This document shows positions 1-8,304 of a stretch of 64,000 bases of DNA, piece by piece. Made by a program: the position numbers and the translations under genes. Position 1 is the first letter of the stretch; each line of letters begins with the position of its first letter. The notes under the pieces were generated by a model, which was not told the origin of the DNA, searched no databases, and worked only from the letters and a program-made list of their open reading frames with translations. Source of the stretch: Alkalinema pantanalense (lineage in GTDB: Bacteria > Cyanobacteriota > Cyanobacteriia > Leptolyngbyales > Leptolyngbyaceae); contig NZ_JBLZFX010000001.1 of NCBI RefSeq assembly GCF_050753345.1, positions 107,079-171,078 of the forward strand, written 5' to 3'.

Positions 1-1432
1 TCACATTTTTCAGCATGTAGTGCAGGTCATCGGGGTTCATCGATGCGGCCAAAGCCTCTTCCTCCGTAATTTGGCCTTGATAGTGGAGGTCATAGAGCGC
101 CTGGTTGAGGGTTTGTGCGCCGTCTTTCCCCTCTTCCATCACTCGACTAACCGCGTCTAGATCGCCCTTTTGCAGATAATCTCGAATGGTTTCCGTATTG
201 AGCATGACTTCCAACGCCGCAATCCGTCCCCCCGATGGAGTCGGCACGAGTACTTGGGAAATCACCGCTTGCATCGCTTCAACAATCTGGTGGCGGACAG
301 TTTCTTGTTCTTCCGGCGTGTAGAAATTAAGGATTCGCTTGAGGGCATTAACGGTACCCTTAGTATGCAGAGTCCCCAACACCAAGTGCCCGGTCAGTGC
401 AGCACGAATCGCAGTATCCACCGTTTCCCGATCGCGCATTTCACCAATGAGCAAAATATCCGGATCCTGCCGCAGGGCCGATCGCAGAGCTTCCTTAAAT
501 TCGTGGGTATGCAGCCCCACTTCCCGTTGCGTAATCAGCGATTGATTGGAGGTGTGGATATATTCGATCGGGTCTTCGATCGTGACGATTTTGCGGCAGA
601 AGGCATCATTGACATGGCGTAGCATTGCCGCCAAAGTCGTTGATTTCCCTGTATTCACCGGCCCCGTCACTAGGACTAATCCCTGACGTTCTTCGGCAAG
701 GCGACCTAGGATTTCAGGCAAGTCGAGATCGGCGATCGTGGGCACATTGAGGGAAATCAACCGTAACACCATGACCCCACCCATGATTGACTGGGCACAG
801 TTCAACCGACAACGCACGAGGTTTGGGTAATAAATCGCGGTATCCAGTTCCCAATGCTGATGGAAAAACGTGCGCTGCTCCGGTGACAGCACTTCCTCTA
901 AAAACGTTTCAAATTGGCGAGCAGTAATCACACCATAACTGGGTTGAGGCTGAATTTGGCCTTGAACCCGAAAACGGGGTACCTCCCCCACTTGCAAATG
1001 AATGTCCGAAGCCCTTTGCTGGTAGGCATCCTGAACCAGGCTTAGAATTGTGGTGAGTCGATTATCAGATACCGTTTCCAGTTGAATGTTGCTAATGCTG
1101 AGAGATTGGATACCTTGAGTGGTGGGACCGCAGTTAATCCGAGCCGTCAAAAACCCTGGAAGGGTCAGCAGCGTGTCTAATTTTTGCTGAGTGCGATAAA
1201 TCTGTACTAAATCCAGGGGCAGGAGATCCTGAACATATTGGCTAAAGCGTTCTGGCGTGACGATCGGCAATTGTCCCTGGGGCATGAGCTTGCCATGGAG
1301 ACGGTAGAACGGTGATCGGCCAATTTGGATATAGAGTGCCGTTGCTCCCTGGTGATACGCCGTATAGATCAGTTGCCGAAATTCGGAGAGCTGATCCGTT
1401 GCCGACATAGGATTGGCTTGGATTGCAGTCAT
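1..1432 (-). CDS. PilT-family type IV pilus ATPase, 3' end outside window
   Basis: This is a hexameric secretion ATPase of the PilT/PilU type, which powers pilus retraction at the inner membrane. About 477 residues are visible from ATG 1432, and the C-terminus lies beyond base 1. The motor domain has a Walker A GPVNTGKSTT near residue 262 (PilT proteins normally have GPTGSGKST), an Asp-box-like segment (VTIEDPIEY), a Walker B-like segment (LLIGEMRDRET) and a His-box-like TGHLVLGTLHT. The N-terminal half is unusual. A PilT N-domain-like stretch (ATALYIQIGRSPFYRLHGK, residues about 30-48) is followed by a second, more canonical one (RASDIHLQVGEVPRFRVQGQ, about 138-157), so the PAS-like N-domain seems duplicated. 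It lies 250 bp downstream of a glycosyltransferase on the same strand. The family assignment is certain. PilT versus PilU or a cyanobacterial paralogue is not resolved. Confidence 0.9.
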   Translation of the reverse strand, partial: MTAIQANPMSATDQLSEFRQLIYTAYHQGATALYIQIGRSPFYRLHGKLMPQGQLPIVTPERFSQYVQDLLPLDLVQIYRTQQKLDTLLTLPGFLTARINCGPTTQGIQSLSISNIQLETVSDNRLTTILSLVQDAYQQRASDIHLQVGEVPRFRVQGQIQPQPSYGVITARQFETFLEEVLSPEQRTFFHQHWELDTAIYYPNLVRCRLNCAQSIMGGVMVLRLISLNVPTIADLDLPEILGRLAEERQGLVLVTGPVNTGKSTTLAAMLRHVNDAFCRKIVTIEDPIEYIHTSNQSLITQREVGLHTHEFKEALRSALRQDPDILLIGEMRDRETVDTAIRAALTGHLVLGTLHTKGTVNALKRILNFYTPEEQETVRHQIVEAMQAVISQVLVPTPSGGRIAALEVMLNTETIRDYLQKGDLDAVSRVMEEGKDGAQTLNQALYDLHYQGQITEEEALAASMNPDDLHYMLKNV

Positions 1433-1530
1433 AGCAAATGTGACAGCGGATGTGACGATTGATTTAACAGGAGGTTGACAGGCAATGACAAGGGAACGGG
1501 ATTTGGCAAGGAATTTGACGAAAAATTAGG

Positions 1531-1609
1531 GTTGGAGTTCTCTAAATTTAGAACTGTCTAAATTTGGAACTGTTTCAATTTGGAATTGTTTCAATTTGGA
1601 ATTGTCTAA
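1531..1609. repeat. 16-bp tandem repeat, about 4-5 copies
   Basis: Units of 16 bp with consensus ATTTGGAATTGTTTCA lie head to tail at 1546-1561, 1562-1577, 1578-1593 and 1594-1609. A degenerate half-unit precedes them from 1531. The array is in the gap between the GT2 gene and the PilT-like gene. No coding potential is seen. Confidence 0.9.
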
Positions 1610-1682
1610 CTATCGATCCAGTGGCAATTCTTGGGCAGACGGTTAACGGGCGGTTTATTAGCTGAGTTTAATGTACAAATTT

Positions 1683-2663
1683 TTAATCGACAGATTTCTT
1701 GCTGCCGTGCGCGAGGGAAGGAGTTGCGAACAAACCTTGACAAGCTTTACCAAGGTAGCCAATTTGTCCATAGCTATATACCCAATTTTCAAAGGATTCT
1801 GCCGGTTTCCGCCAAAATTTGATCGCTTTATAGCAACCGCGCAGTAGTCGCTCGCTGCCCCGCAGTAGTTGCGCCAGTCCCGCTTCTCCGACTAACTGCT
1901 CTCGGTAGCATTCGCTAATCCCCTGCCACCACCCCCGTTCTAGAAACCAACGTCGCTGAACTCGCTCAGGGGCCACATGGTGAGCCACGATCGCAGTGGG
2001 TAAGTAAGCCACTCGCCAGCCAGTTTGCAGGGCGAGATTAGTCATGTGTAATTCTTCATTGGAGAGCAAATTTTTACCCACCCGTCCCAGATTGAGGTCA
2101 AAGCCCCCCACTTGGTCAAGGAAGCCGCGACGCAGAGAATAATTAAGGCCGCGCGGGGTAAGTCCTGGGGTCTGAATCTCAACAACCCGATCGCCCAAGT
2201 CATAGGCTCCTAAATTGCCAGCTAACCCGGCTGAAAGCCAGGACGGTGGAGTCAGCCCATCCGTCCAGAGCAACGTGACTTTGCCTCCCGCGATCGCTAG
2301 CTTAGGATCTTCCGCATAGGCATCCACGAGGATTTGTAGCCATTCTGGGCTAGCGATCGCATCATCATCGAGGTAAGCCAAAATTTCGGCCTGTGCTACT
2401 TGAGCTCCAGTATTGCGGGCGATCGACAGCCCAACTCGGGGTTCATACACATACTGGATGCGAGGATCGGCTATATATCCCTCTACCACTGACCTTGTGT
2501 GATCGGTGGAAGCGTTATCCACCACAATCAGTTCGAAGGCTGCACAGGTTTGCTGGAGCAAGCTTTCGATCGCTTTACCTAAATAGCGATCGCGGTTATG
2601 GGTGCAGATAATTGCCGAAATTTTGGGGTTCGGTTGGTTAGGACAGGGTGACATAGGAACCAA
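1683..2663 (-). CDS. GT2 family glycosyltransferase
   Basis: This is a 326-residue GT-A fold glycosyltransferase that would transfer a nucleotide-activated sugar to an unknown acceptor (cell-surface polysaccharide is plausible). The N-terminus has the GT2 opening ISAIICTHNRDRYLGKAIES. VVDNAST follows at about 45-51, and the DXD-type metal site appears as YLDDDA at about 95-100. The C-terminal part (WRVAYLPTAIVAHHV) resembles bacterial GT2 enzymes that end in a His-rich segment. No clear membrane helices are present, so it is probably cytoplasmic or peripheral. Met 1 (2663) and Met 4 (2654) are both possible starts. It sits between a hypothetical gene upstream and the PilT-like gene downstream, all on the minus strand, with gaps of 160 and 250 bp, so co-transcription is possible but not shown. 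Confidence 0.88.
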   Translation of the reverse strand: MVPMSPCPNQPNPKISAIICTHNRDRYLGKAIESLLQQTCAAFELIVVDNASTDHTRSVVEGYIADPRIQYVYEPRVGLSIARNTGAQVAQAEILAYLDDDAIASPEWLQILVDAYAEDPKLAIAGGKVTLLWTDGLTPPSWLSAGLAGNLGAYDLGDRVVEIQTPGLTPRGLNYSLRRGFLDQVGGFDLNLGRVGKNLLSNEELHMTNLALQTGWRVAYLPTAIVAHHVAPERVQRRWFLERGWWQGISECYREQLVGEAGLAQLLRGSERLLRGCYKAIKFWRKPAESFENWVYSYGQIGYLGKACQGLFATPSLAHGSKKSVD

Positions 2664-2823
2664 AAGAACAAGCCATTGTTGTCAGGTTTAACGCAGAACT
2701 CAAAATTTCTCAACACAAGCCTTAGTAATCCTTGGGTGATACTTATCCTGGAATTTAAATCCTGGAATTCAGATCTTTGAGTTGCCTTCAACTGTCAACG
2801 AATGGATGATGACGCCCACCATG

Positions 2824-3810
2824 CTATTGCTTCAGGCGGCCATGTAGCATCACGAGATCTTCGGATAGTTGTCCCAATCGACTTTCTAAATCCTGCTGGC
2901 GGGCGAGTAGTTGGCGAAGACGATGGTGGCGGGCGATCGCAAGACTCACGGTGGGCACCTGCTCTGCTGGACAGGGACAAGACCAAACTCGGCCATCGGC
3001 ATTTAAGCCACAGAGTCGATATCCCGCACCATTGACCAAAACCCGCTCTGGTTGGATTTCTCCGGACTGCAATTTTTCGACAAACTGAATTAGTTGTGAA
3101 ATTTCCGCATGTTTGAAGGCCACAGTTTCCACATGGGGCACATCACCCGTAGATTCTAGCCAGCCATCAACGATCGGCCCTTCGATGTAGAGATCCTGAA
3201 TTTGTCGCACCACTTGGGCCAATTCCACGTGCCAACCTTCGGCAATCCCTAACATTTCCCGCAGGAGACTGGCTGCCAGTCCTGGATTTGCACCATTCCG
3301 GTGGCTGGAAAATTGTACCGATTTCATCTTGGGCAAATGCAATGCCTTGGGGGTGGCATCTGTTGCTTTGCCAGAATGACTTACCCCAGAATCCGGCATT
3401 GCGGGAGCAGGTGAAGAGGGCTGGGAAGCTACTGTGGTGCGTCCCGACGGTTTTGGAGTCTGATCGATCGAAGCGCGATCGGCCATCAGAGCAACCCCAT
3501 GGGGCGTTGGCAAATGCAATTCAGTCAAAGGAGCGATAGTTGCAGACTTTTCAGGCGGAGCGATCGTAGAAACAGCCGTTTGAGCAGACGCCATTTGAGC
3601 AGACGCAGAATCGGAAGGCGCAGGCAGAGTGGGAGATACAGCTATTGGAGGAGCGGAGACAGACTTTGGACTCACTTCAAAGGACACCGATCGTTCCACT
3701 GGAGTTTGACGGCGTACCGTGCTGGCACTGGCAAAACCGGCGGCAATCTCGTTGGGACGCTCAAGACGATGCAGGGTTTGCTCAATGCGTTTGAGGTTTG
3801 CTTTCATCAT
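2824..3810 (-). CDS. conserved hypothetical protein with Pro/Ser/Ala-rich linker
   Basis: I do not recognise a named family. The 328-residue protein has a short helical N-terminus (MMKANLKRIEQTLHRLERP), then about 140 residues of low-complexity Pro/Ser/Ala/Thr linker. A folded region follows from about residue 170 (ASLLREMLGIAEGWHVELAQ) with several acidic helices, and the end is a predicted coiled coil (LRQLLARQQDLESRLGQLSE). A Cys pair (WSCPC, about 274-278) might bind metal or be redox active. No signal peptide or membrane helix is seen. It is divergent from cobU, with about 100 bp between the starts, and lies upstream of the GT2 gene on the same strand. Linker-plus-coiled-coil architecture suggests a scaffold or adaptor role, but this is inference only. 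Confidence 0.75.
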   Translation of the reverse strand: MMKANLKRIEQTLHRLERPNEIAAGFASASTVRRQTPVERSVSFEVSPKSVSAPPIAVSPTLPAPSDSASAQMASAQTAVSTIAPPEKSATIAPLTELHLPTPHGVALMADRASIDQTPKPSGRTTVASQPSSPAPAMPDSGVSHSGKATDATPKALHLPKMKSVQFSSHRNGANPGLAASLLREMLGIAEGWHVELAQVVRQIQDLYIEGPIVDGWLESTGDVPHVETVAFKHAEISQLIQFVEKLQSGEIQPERVLVNGAGYRLCGLNADGRVWSCPCPAEQVPTVSLAIARHHRLRQLLARQQDLESRLGQLSEDLVMLHGRLKQ

Positions 3811-3907
3811 GTCAAACTCGGAGGTGATTGGCCCAAGCCCCGATCTGCCAGGGTTTGGAATGACCTATTGTATACGTCGATATTTAAAAATGGTGCAGAT
3901 TTTAAGA

Positions 3908-4453
3908 ATGATCATTTTAGTCACTGGCCCTGCCCGATCGGGCAAAAGCGAATGGGCAGAACAGCTAGCCCAGCAGTCGGGTAAATCAGTGGTGTACCTA
4001 GCAACCGCGCAAATTGACCCTACGGATCAGGAGTGGCAAGCCCGCATTACCCAGCATCAACAACGCCGTCCTCGTCACTGGCCAACCTGGGCTGAACCAA
4101 TCGCTCTAGCCGATCGACTCGGCCAATTACAGCCGCAACACTGTTGCCTAATCGATTCCCTGGGAACTTGGTTGGCGAACCTGTTGGAGCAGGATGAATC
4201 CACCTGGAAAGCCACCGTGGCAGAGTTGCTGCAAGTTTTGAGAACACAATCAGCAGATTTAATTTTTGTAAGTGAAGAAACAGGCTGGGGGGTCGTTCCG
4301 GCCTATCCCTTGGGACGCCTATTTCGCGATCGGTTGGGCAGCCTCACCCGCCAAATTGCCACGATCGCCGATGTTACCTATCTCGTCACAGGGGGCCATG
4401 TACTCAATCTCAGTCAGCTTGGCCAAAAGCTAGACATCAATGGCACTCCATAG
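3908..4453 (+). CDS. cobU: adenosylcobinamide kinase / adenosylcobinamide-phosphate guanylyltransferase
   Basis: CobU (CobP) phosphorylates adenosylcobinamide and then transfers GMP to it, in late cobalamin assembly or salvage in the cytoplasm. The 181-residue product opens with the family P-loop (LVTGPARSGKSEWAE), has the conserved YLATAQ segment, the LIDSLGTWLANLL segment (Walker B region) and the C-terminal VSEETGWGVVP followed by FRDRLGSLTRQIA, all typical of CobU. Length is normal for the family. The open frame extends upstream to 3719, but that would overlap the divergent gene. ATG 3908 places the P-loop at the usual distance, and ATG 3890 is the alternative. No other cobalamin gene is adjacent and no cobalamin riboswitch was recognised upstream. 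Confidence 0.93.
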   Translation: MIILVTGPARSGKSEWAEQLAQQSGKSVVYLATAQIDPTDQEWQARITQHQQRRPRHWPTWAEPIALADRLGQLQPQHCCLIDSLGTWLANLLEQDESTWKATVAELLQVLRTQSADLIFVSEETGWGVVPAYPLGRLFRDRLGSLTRQIATIADVTYLVTGGHVLNLSQLGQKLDINGTP

Positions 4454-4694
4454 AACTGGATGGTGCGATCGCACTCTAAACTTCAGACTTTATTTACATT
4501 TCTCACTAAGCGACCACACTAGCATGGAGTTAATGCAATCCCCTCATACTAATTCTTCCTATTCATTTCTCCCATTTCTCAACAATTTTTTCCGCTTTTA
4601 ACCGCCCCAAGTCCTCCATCGATTTACCTCTGTTGGTCGATTTATTTACTTGAAGTCGATTTATTGGCGTCAGTCCCCTAGAGTTTTGTCACTT

Positions 4695-5138
4695 ATGGCT
4701 TCCGTATCCCATGTCAAACACTACGTTGCCTACTGGTTGCAGTTGGGTAAGTCATTGGTGATTCAGTCCCACCAACGTACACTCAAAACGCCTCTACTCA
4801 TCATCGATGGCGAAAAATATAGTGCTGAATTTGAAGATTCCTGGCAGCAAGCCCTCCGCCATGCAAATACCAGTTACTTAGAGAGCACTTCCCAAACAAT
4901 CGCTGAACTGCTCACCCCAGAATGGGAAATTGTGATGTGTGCTCGCTGTCCTATGCCGATCGCGCTCAAGGTAGCAGGCATTTCCAATAACAACTGTCCC
5001 TGTCAGGATCTCAATAGTTGGCCCAATGCAGAAACTCTGCCCCCCCGTTCTCCTGTTGTGTCCCAAGCGGTTTTGTTGGATATTTGTGAGAACTTAAGGC
5101 GCAATGAACATCACTATCCTCGATCGGCCCCTGCATAG
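4695..5138 (+). CDS. small conserved hypothetical protein with Cys motifs
   Basis: This 147-residue protein has no family I can name. It starts MASVSHVKHYVAYWLQLGKS at ATG 4695; an upstream in-frame start at 4650 is less likely. A C-terminal cysteine cluster, CARC near residue 92 and CPC about 18 residues later, could bind zinc or an Fe-S cluster. No signal peptide or membrane helix is seen. It ends six bases before the convergent stop of the RNase Z gene. Coding status rests on the ordered composition, codon usage like the neighbours and the lack of a competing frame. Confidence 0.6.
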   Translation: MASVSHVKHYVAYWLQLGKSLVIQSHQRTLKTPLLIIDGEKYSAEFEDSWQQALRHANTSYLESTSQTIAELLTPEWEIVMCARCPMPIALKVAGISNNNCPCQDLNSWPNAETLPPRSPVVSQAVLLDICENLRRNEHHYPRSAPA

Positions 5139-5144
5139 GGAAGC

Positions 5145-6209
5145 CTAGGACGACTTAGCAGAGGACTTAGAATTTGACTTAGCATTTGACTTGCGTGGCG
5201 TATTGCGACTTTTCTTCGGGGGGGGAAGTTCTGAAGGATCCACTACAGGTTCTGTAATCGGTTCCGCAGATTCGCTGATACGCCGCCGGGGAACTTCATA
5301 GGCCCAAAAATCGCGGGCCATTTCTGTTTTTGGAAAAATCGCTCGCGCCTCCGCTAGCAAATCCTTGAGTTCAATCTCATTGCCTGGAGCATAGCGCGGG
5401 CTAAAGTGCGTCATGATAAGCGTTTTAACCTGGGCTGCTAGGGCAACTTGAGCAGCCATGGTGGTGGTGGAGTGCAACCGTTGGAAGGCCATCTCCGCAT
5501 CCTGGTGGGCAAAGGTTGCTTCATGGATCAGCACATCTGCATCCTGAGATAACTCGATCGCCGATTCGCAGAAAACGGTATCCGTACAGTAGACCACCTT
5601 GCGGCCTAGTTCTGTTGGCCCTACAAACTCTTGGCCATTGAAGGTGCGCCCATCCTCTAAGGTAACGGTTTCTCCCCGTTTGAGACGACCATAGACTGGC
5701 CCGAAGGGAATCCCTAATTCCTGGGCCTTGGCAACGTTGAATTCCCCCGGTCGATCGTGCTCAATGATGCGATAACCGTAGGCTGGCACCCGGTGTTTCA
5801 ACATCGTGCAGTGCACTGCGAAGGTGTCATCTTGAAACACCATCCCAGGCCGCACTGTATGAACTCGAACGGGATAGGAAAAATGGGTTTGGGAATAGCG
5901 CCGACTGGCCTTGATGTACTCGTCCAGATCTGGGGGGCCGTAAATATCGATTTCCTGGGCATTTCCAGCCAAGCCACAACTGGCCAAAAGTCCCATCAGG
6001 CCAAAAATGTGATCCCCATGCATGTGGGTGATGAAAATACGGCGGATCTGACTCACCCGCAGGTCACTGCGCAGAAACTGGTGCTGGGTGCCTTCACCAC
6101 AGTCAAACAACCAAATTTCCGATCGCTGGGGTAGCTTTAATGCCACTCCAGAGACATTACGGGAGCGGGTTGGCACCCCAGAACTTGTTCCAAGAAATGT
6201 TATCTGCAA
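5145..6209 (-). CDS. rnz: ribonuclease Z
   Basis: RNase Z is a metallo-beta-lactamase-fold endonuclease that removes 3' trailers from tRNA precursors lacking an encoded CCA. The tRNA-Asp in this window has no encoded CCA, which fits such a pathway. The 354-residue protein begins MQITFLGTSSGVPTRSRNVS (family start), with the metal motif THMHGDH near residue 64 and further ligands in YCTDT, HEATFAH and LIMTHFSPRY. An insertion at about 150-180 corresponds to the flexible arm. Beyond the normal end near residue 310 there is a 40-residue tail rich in Lys, Ser, Asn and Pro, probably disordered and possibly RNA-binding. It is convergent with the preceding small gene. Confidence 0.96.
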   Translation of the reverse strand: MQITFLGTSSGVPTRSRNVSGVALKLPQRSEIWLFDCGEGTQHQFLRSDLRVSQIRRIFITHMHGDHIFGLMGLLASCGLAGNAQEIDIYGPPDLDEYIKASRRYSQTHFSYPVRVHTVRPGMVFQDDTFAVHCTMLKHRVPAYGYRIIEHDRPGEFNVAKAQELGIPFGPVYGRLKRGETVTLEDGRTFNGQEFVGPTELGRKVVYCTDTVFCESAIELSQDADVLIHEATFAHQDAEMAFQRLHSTTTMAAQVALAAQVKTLIMTHFSPRYAPGNEIELKDLLAEARAIFPKTEMARDFWAYEVPRRRISESAEPITEPVVDPSELPPPKKSRNTPRKSNAKSNSKSSAKSS

Positions 6210-6978
6210 GGCTGTCTTTGCTCAACACAGAATTTTGTAAATCAAGTTCTATAGTGACACAGGAACTTCATACCCTGGTCAAAGTTCATTCAAACTGACC
6301 GAGTAATTTAAAGACTAATTTTATTTTGCAACTCTTTTTATTTTGCAACTCTGAAAGTCACCGTTAAAAGTCACTGTTCAAATTTCCAGTGGCTTTTACG
6401 GAGGGTGCTCGATCGATTGCGCTAGGAGGCAATTCTGCTCAGGGCTTGACCTTGGCAGGGTCGAAATAGTCAAGGTTTAGCAAGACTTTATGTTCTCTCT
6501 AGAAAATTTAGAAACACTTAATCACGCTAAGTCTGATGGAGAATGTCGTAGATAGCCCAATTTCACTCTACCGCTAGAGTGAGCTCCGGTAAAATCGGCC
6601 CGTCGATGGGTCATTTTTTCAAGTTATCTCGATCGTCAGTCGCTCTCCCTTGGCCAAATTCGTCTATCCTAGCAACGAGATTGAGCGCTGAGATTGAGCG
6701 CTGAGCGCGAATGCATCCGGATGAATCCGTAGGCATTGTGCTATAGGAAACGGTGGTGATTTGAAGTATGACTTACATTAGGTCAGCTTCCTCAGTGAAA
6801 CCACTGAAATTCTAAGACTCACGCTTAAAGATCGATCGGTTCTAAAGAAGAATGGTGAATCCTGTTAGAGTTCTCCAATTCAATTTCAATCTCAGTTGCT
6901 CAACCATCTTTAGTTGCACACCGTTTGCAGTTCCTCCCATTTGTCTTGTTCCTCACACCCCAAAGGAGACCTGAAATC
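6210..6978. other. 769-bp intergenic region upstream of the SpoIID-like gene
   Basis: I see no gene here. It contains a 16-17 bp tandem duplication (TTTTATTTTGCAACTC, 6319-6351), a 13-bp duplication GAGATTGAGCGCT near 6680-6710, and AT-rich stretches that could hold divergent promoters for rnz (minus) and the SpoIID-like gene (plus). A good ribosome site, AAGGAGA, lies at 6963-6969, ten bases before ATG 6979. Confidence 0.5.
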
Positions 6979-8163
6979 ATGACCCCGCGAACCGCCCTCC
7001 CTTTCCTAGCCTCAGCGCTGAAAATGGCAGGACGGCACGGGTGGCTGACTGCCCTACTGTGGTTAGTCGTCATTGCCCCGGCCCAAGCAGCCCTTGAACT
7101 CCGTGTCGCGATCGAAGAAAACGTCCCCAGCGTCAAAGTCGGCAGTTCCGTCGATGCCGTTGTCCGCGATGCCGCCTCTGGCCAAGTACTGGGGAATATC
7201 CAAGGTATGAACGGCTTTGAAGCCCAACGAGGCGGACGAGGCATTGCTCTAGATAAATGGACGGGAAGCAGCCTGTCGATCGAACCCAAGGATCCCAATG
7301 GTGTTGTCTGGATTGGCTCGCGGTGGTATCGCGGCAAGGCGGTTTTGGTGCCTGCGGGTTCGGGCCTTACCGCCGTCAATCGGGTGGATTTGGAACAATA
7401 TCTGTACAGCGTCCTCGGTGGCGAGATGAACGGCAATTGGAACCAGGAAGCGCTCAAAGCTCAGGCTGTGGCTGCTCGCTCCTATGCCCTTTACCGTCGT
7501 AACCGGGATGGTAACAGCATTTCCGACCTGTGCGATACGGCCCAGTGCCAGGTCTATCGTGGCGTTCAAGATGAATCCGCTGGCACCCAAGCGGCGGTGA
7601 ATGCAACGGCAGGACAAGTCTTGACCTATAAGGGCAAAATCATTGAAGCGCTCTTTCACTCCTCCTCCGGTGGCGCAACGGAAAATGTAGAGGATGTTTG
7701 GGGTTCCTATGTGCCCTACCTACGGGCTGTCACAGATTATGACGAGACGGCTCCCGTGTATCAGTGGAGCAAAACCTATAGCCAGAACGAACTCAGCAAT
7801 TTGATTAGCGGCGTAGGTCAGGTGCGGGACGTGCAACCCGTCGGTAAGCCAACGGCAGGCGGACGCTATCGCAAAATGCGCATTGTGGGCGATCGGGGCC
7901 AGCGGGATATCAGCACGGAAGATCTGCGTGATGCCTTGAGCCTGCGGAGTTCCAAATTCACGATCGTCTCTCAGTTCGACCAAACCAAGAGCAATAATAA
8001 GCAGCGTGCCGCTAACTTTGTGGTGCAAGGTCGCGGCTTTGGCCATGGCCTAGGAATGAGCCAGTATGGGGCTCTGGGGTTAGCCAATCGCGGATTAAAC
8101 TACCAACAAATTGTCCTGCATTACTACCAAGGCACCCAGTTGGCCAAAATTGACGTGCGTTAG
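6979..8163 (+). CDS. secreted SpoIID/LytB-domain protein
   Basis: The SpoIID domain is a lytic-transglycosylase-type peptidoglycan enzyme in Bacillus sporulation. Cyanobacterial relatives are probably envelope remodelling factors. The 394-residue protein has a signal peptide (hydrophobic WLTALLWLVVIAPAQA, cleavage after AQA near residue 35). Its SpoIID core contains NRVDLEQYLYSVLGGEM, EALKAQAVAARSYAL, and the C-terminal GRGFGHGLGMSQYGALGLAN, a hallmark of the family. An N-terminal 90-residue domain (VAIEENVPSVKVGSS) may bind ligand. ATG 6979 is preferred because AAGGAGA stands ten bases upstream and the signal peptide then has normal length; the frame is open back to 6925. It is followed by phoX after 141 bp. 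Confidence 0.92.
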   Translation: MTPRTALPFLASALKMAGRHGWLTALLWLVVIAPAQAALELRVAIEENVPSVKVGSSVDAVVRDAASGQVLGNIQGMNGFEAQRGGRGIALDKWTGSSLSIEPKDPNGVVWIGSRWYRGKAVLVPAGSGLTAVNRVDLEQYLYSVLGGEMNGNWNQEALKAQAVAARSYALYRRNRDGNSISDLCDTAQCQVYRGVQDESAGTQAAVNATAGQVLTYKGKIIEALFHSSSGGATENVEDVWGSYVPYLRAVTDYDETAPVYQWSKTYSQNELSNLISGVGQVRDVQPVGKPTAGGRYRKMRIVGDRGQRDISTEDLRDALSLRSSKFTIVSQFDQTKSNNKQRAANFVVQGRGFGHGLGMSQYGALGLANRGLNYQQIVLHYYQGTQLAKIDVR

Positions 8164-8181
8164 GAGAGAATTTGCCCTAGA

Positions 8182-8211
8182 GTTAACCCGGTGATTATTC
8201 TTTCTTAAATC
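8182..8211 (+). promoter_or_regulatory. possible Pho box upstream of phoX
   Basis: Three 8-mers with 3-nt spacers, GTTAACCC (8182), GATTATTC (8193) and CTTAAATC (8204), approximate the 11-bp-spaced direct repeats of the cyanobacterial PhoB/SphR box (consensus near CTTAACCT). The first and third copies match moderately and the middle one poorly. Position upstream of a PhoX phosphatase supports the idea, but the match is imperfect. Confidence 0.35.
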
Positions 8212-8304
8212 GAATGTAGCCAGTCCCTTAAAGTCCCGTCCGTATGATTGCGGAAGATTTTGATTTCGTCACGTTCGTTCGCGGGACTCTTCTAGAGATT
8301 GGCT

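Noticed and set aside
3719..3907. Upstream extension of cobU
   Set aside because: It would overlap the start of the divergent gene and add residues not found in CobU proteins.
3800..3907. Cobalamin riboswitch in front of cobU
   Set aside because: The gap is too short and lacks the conserved B12-box pattern.
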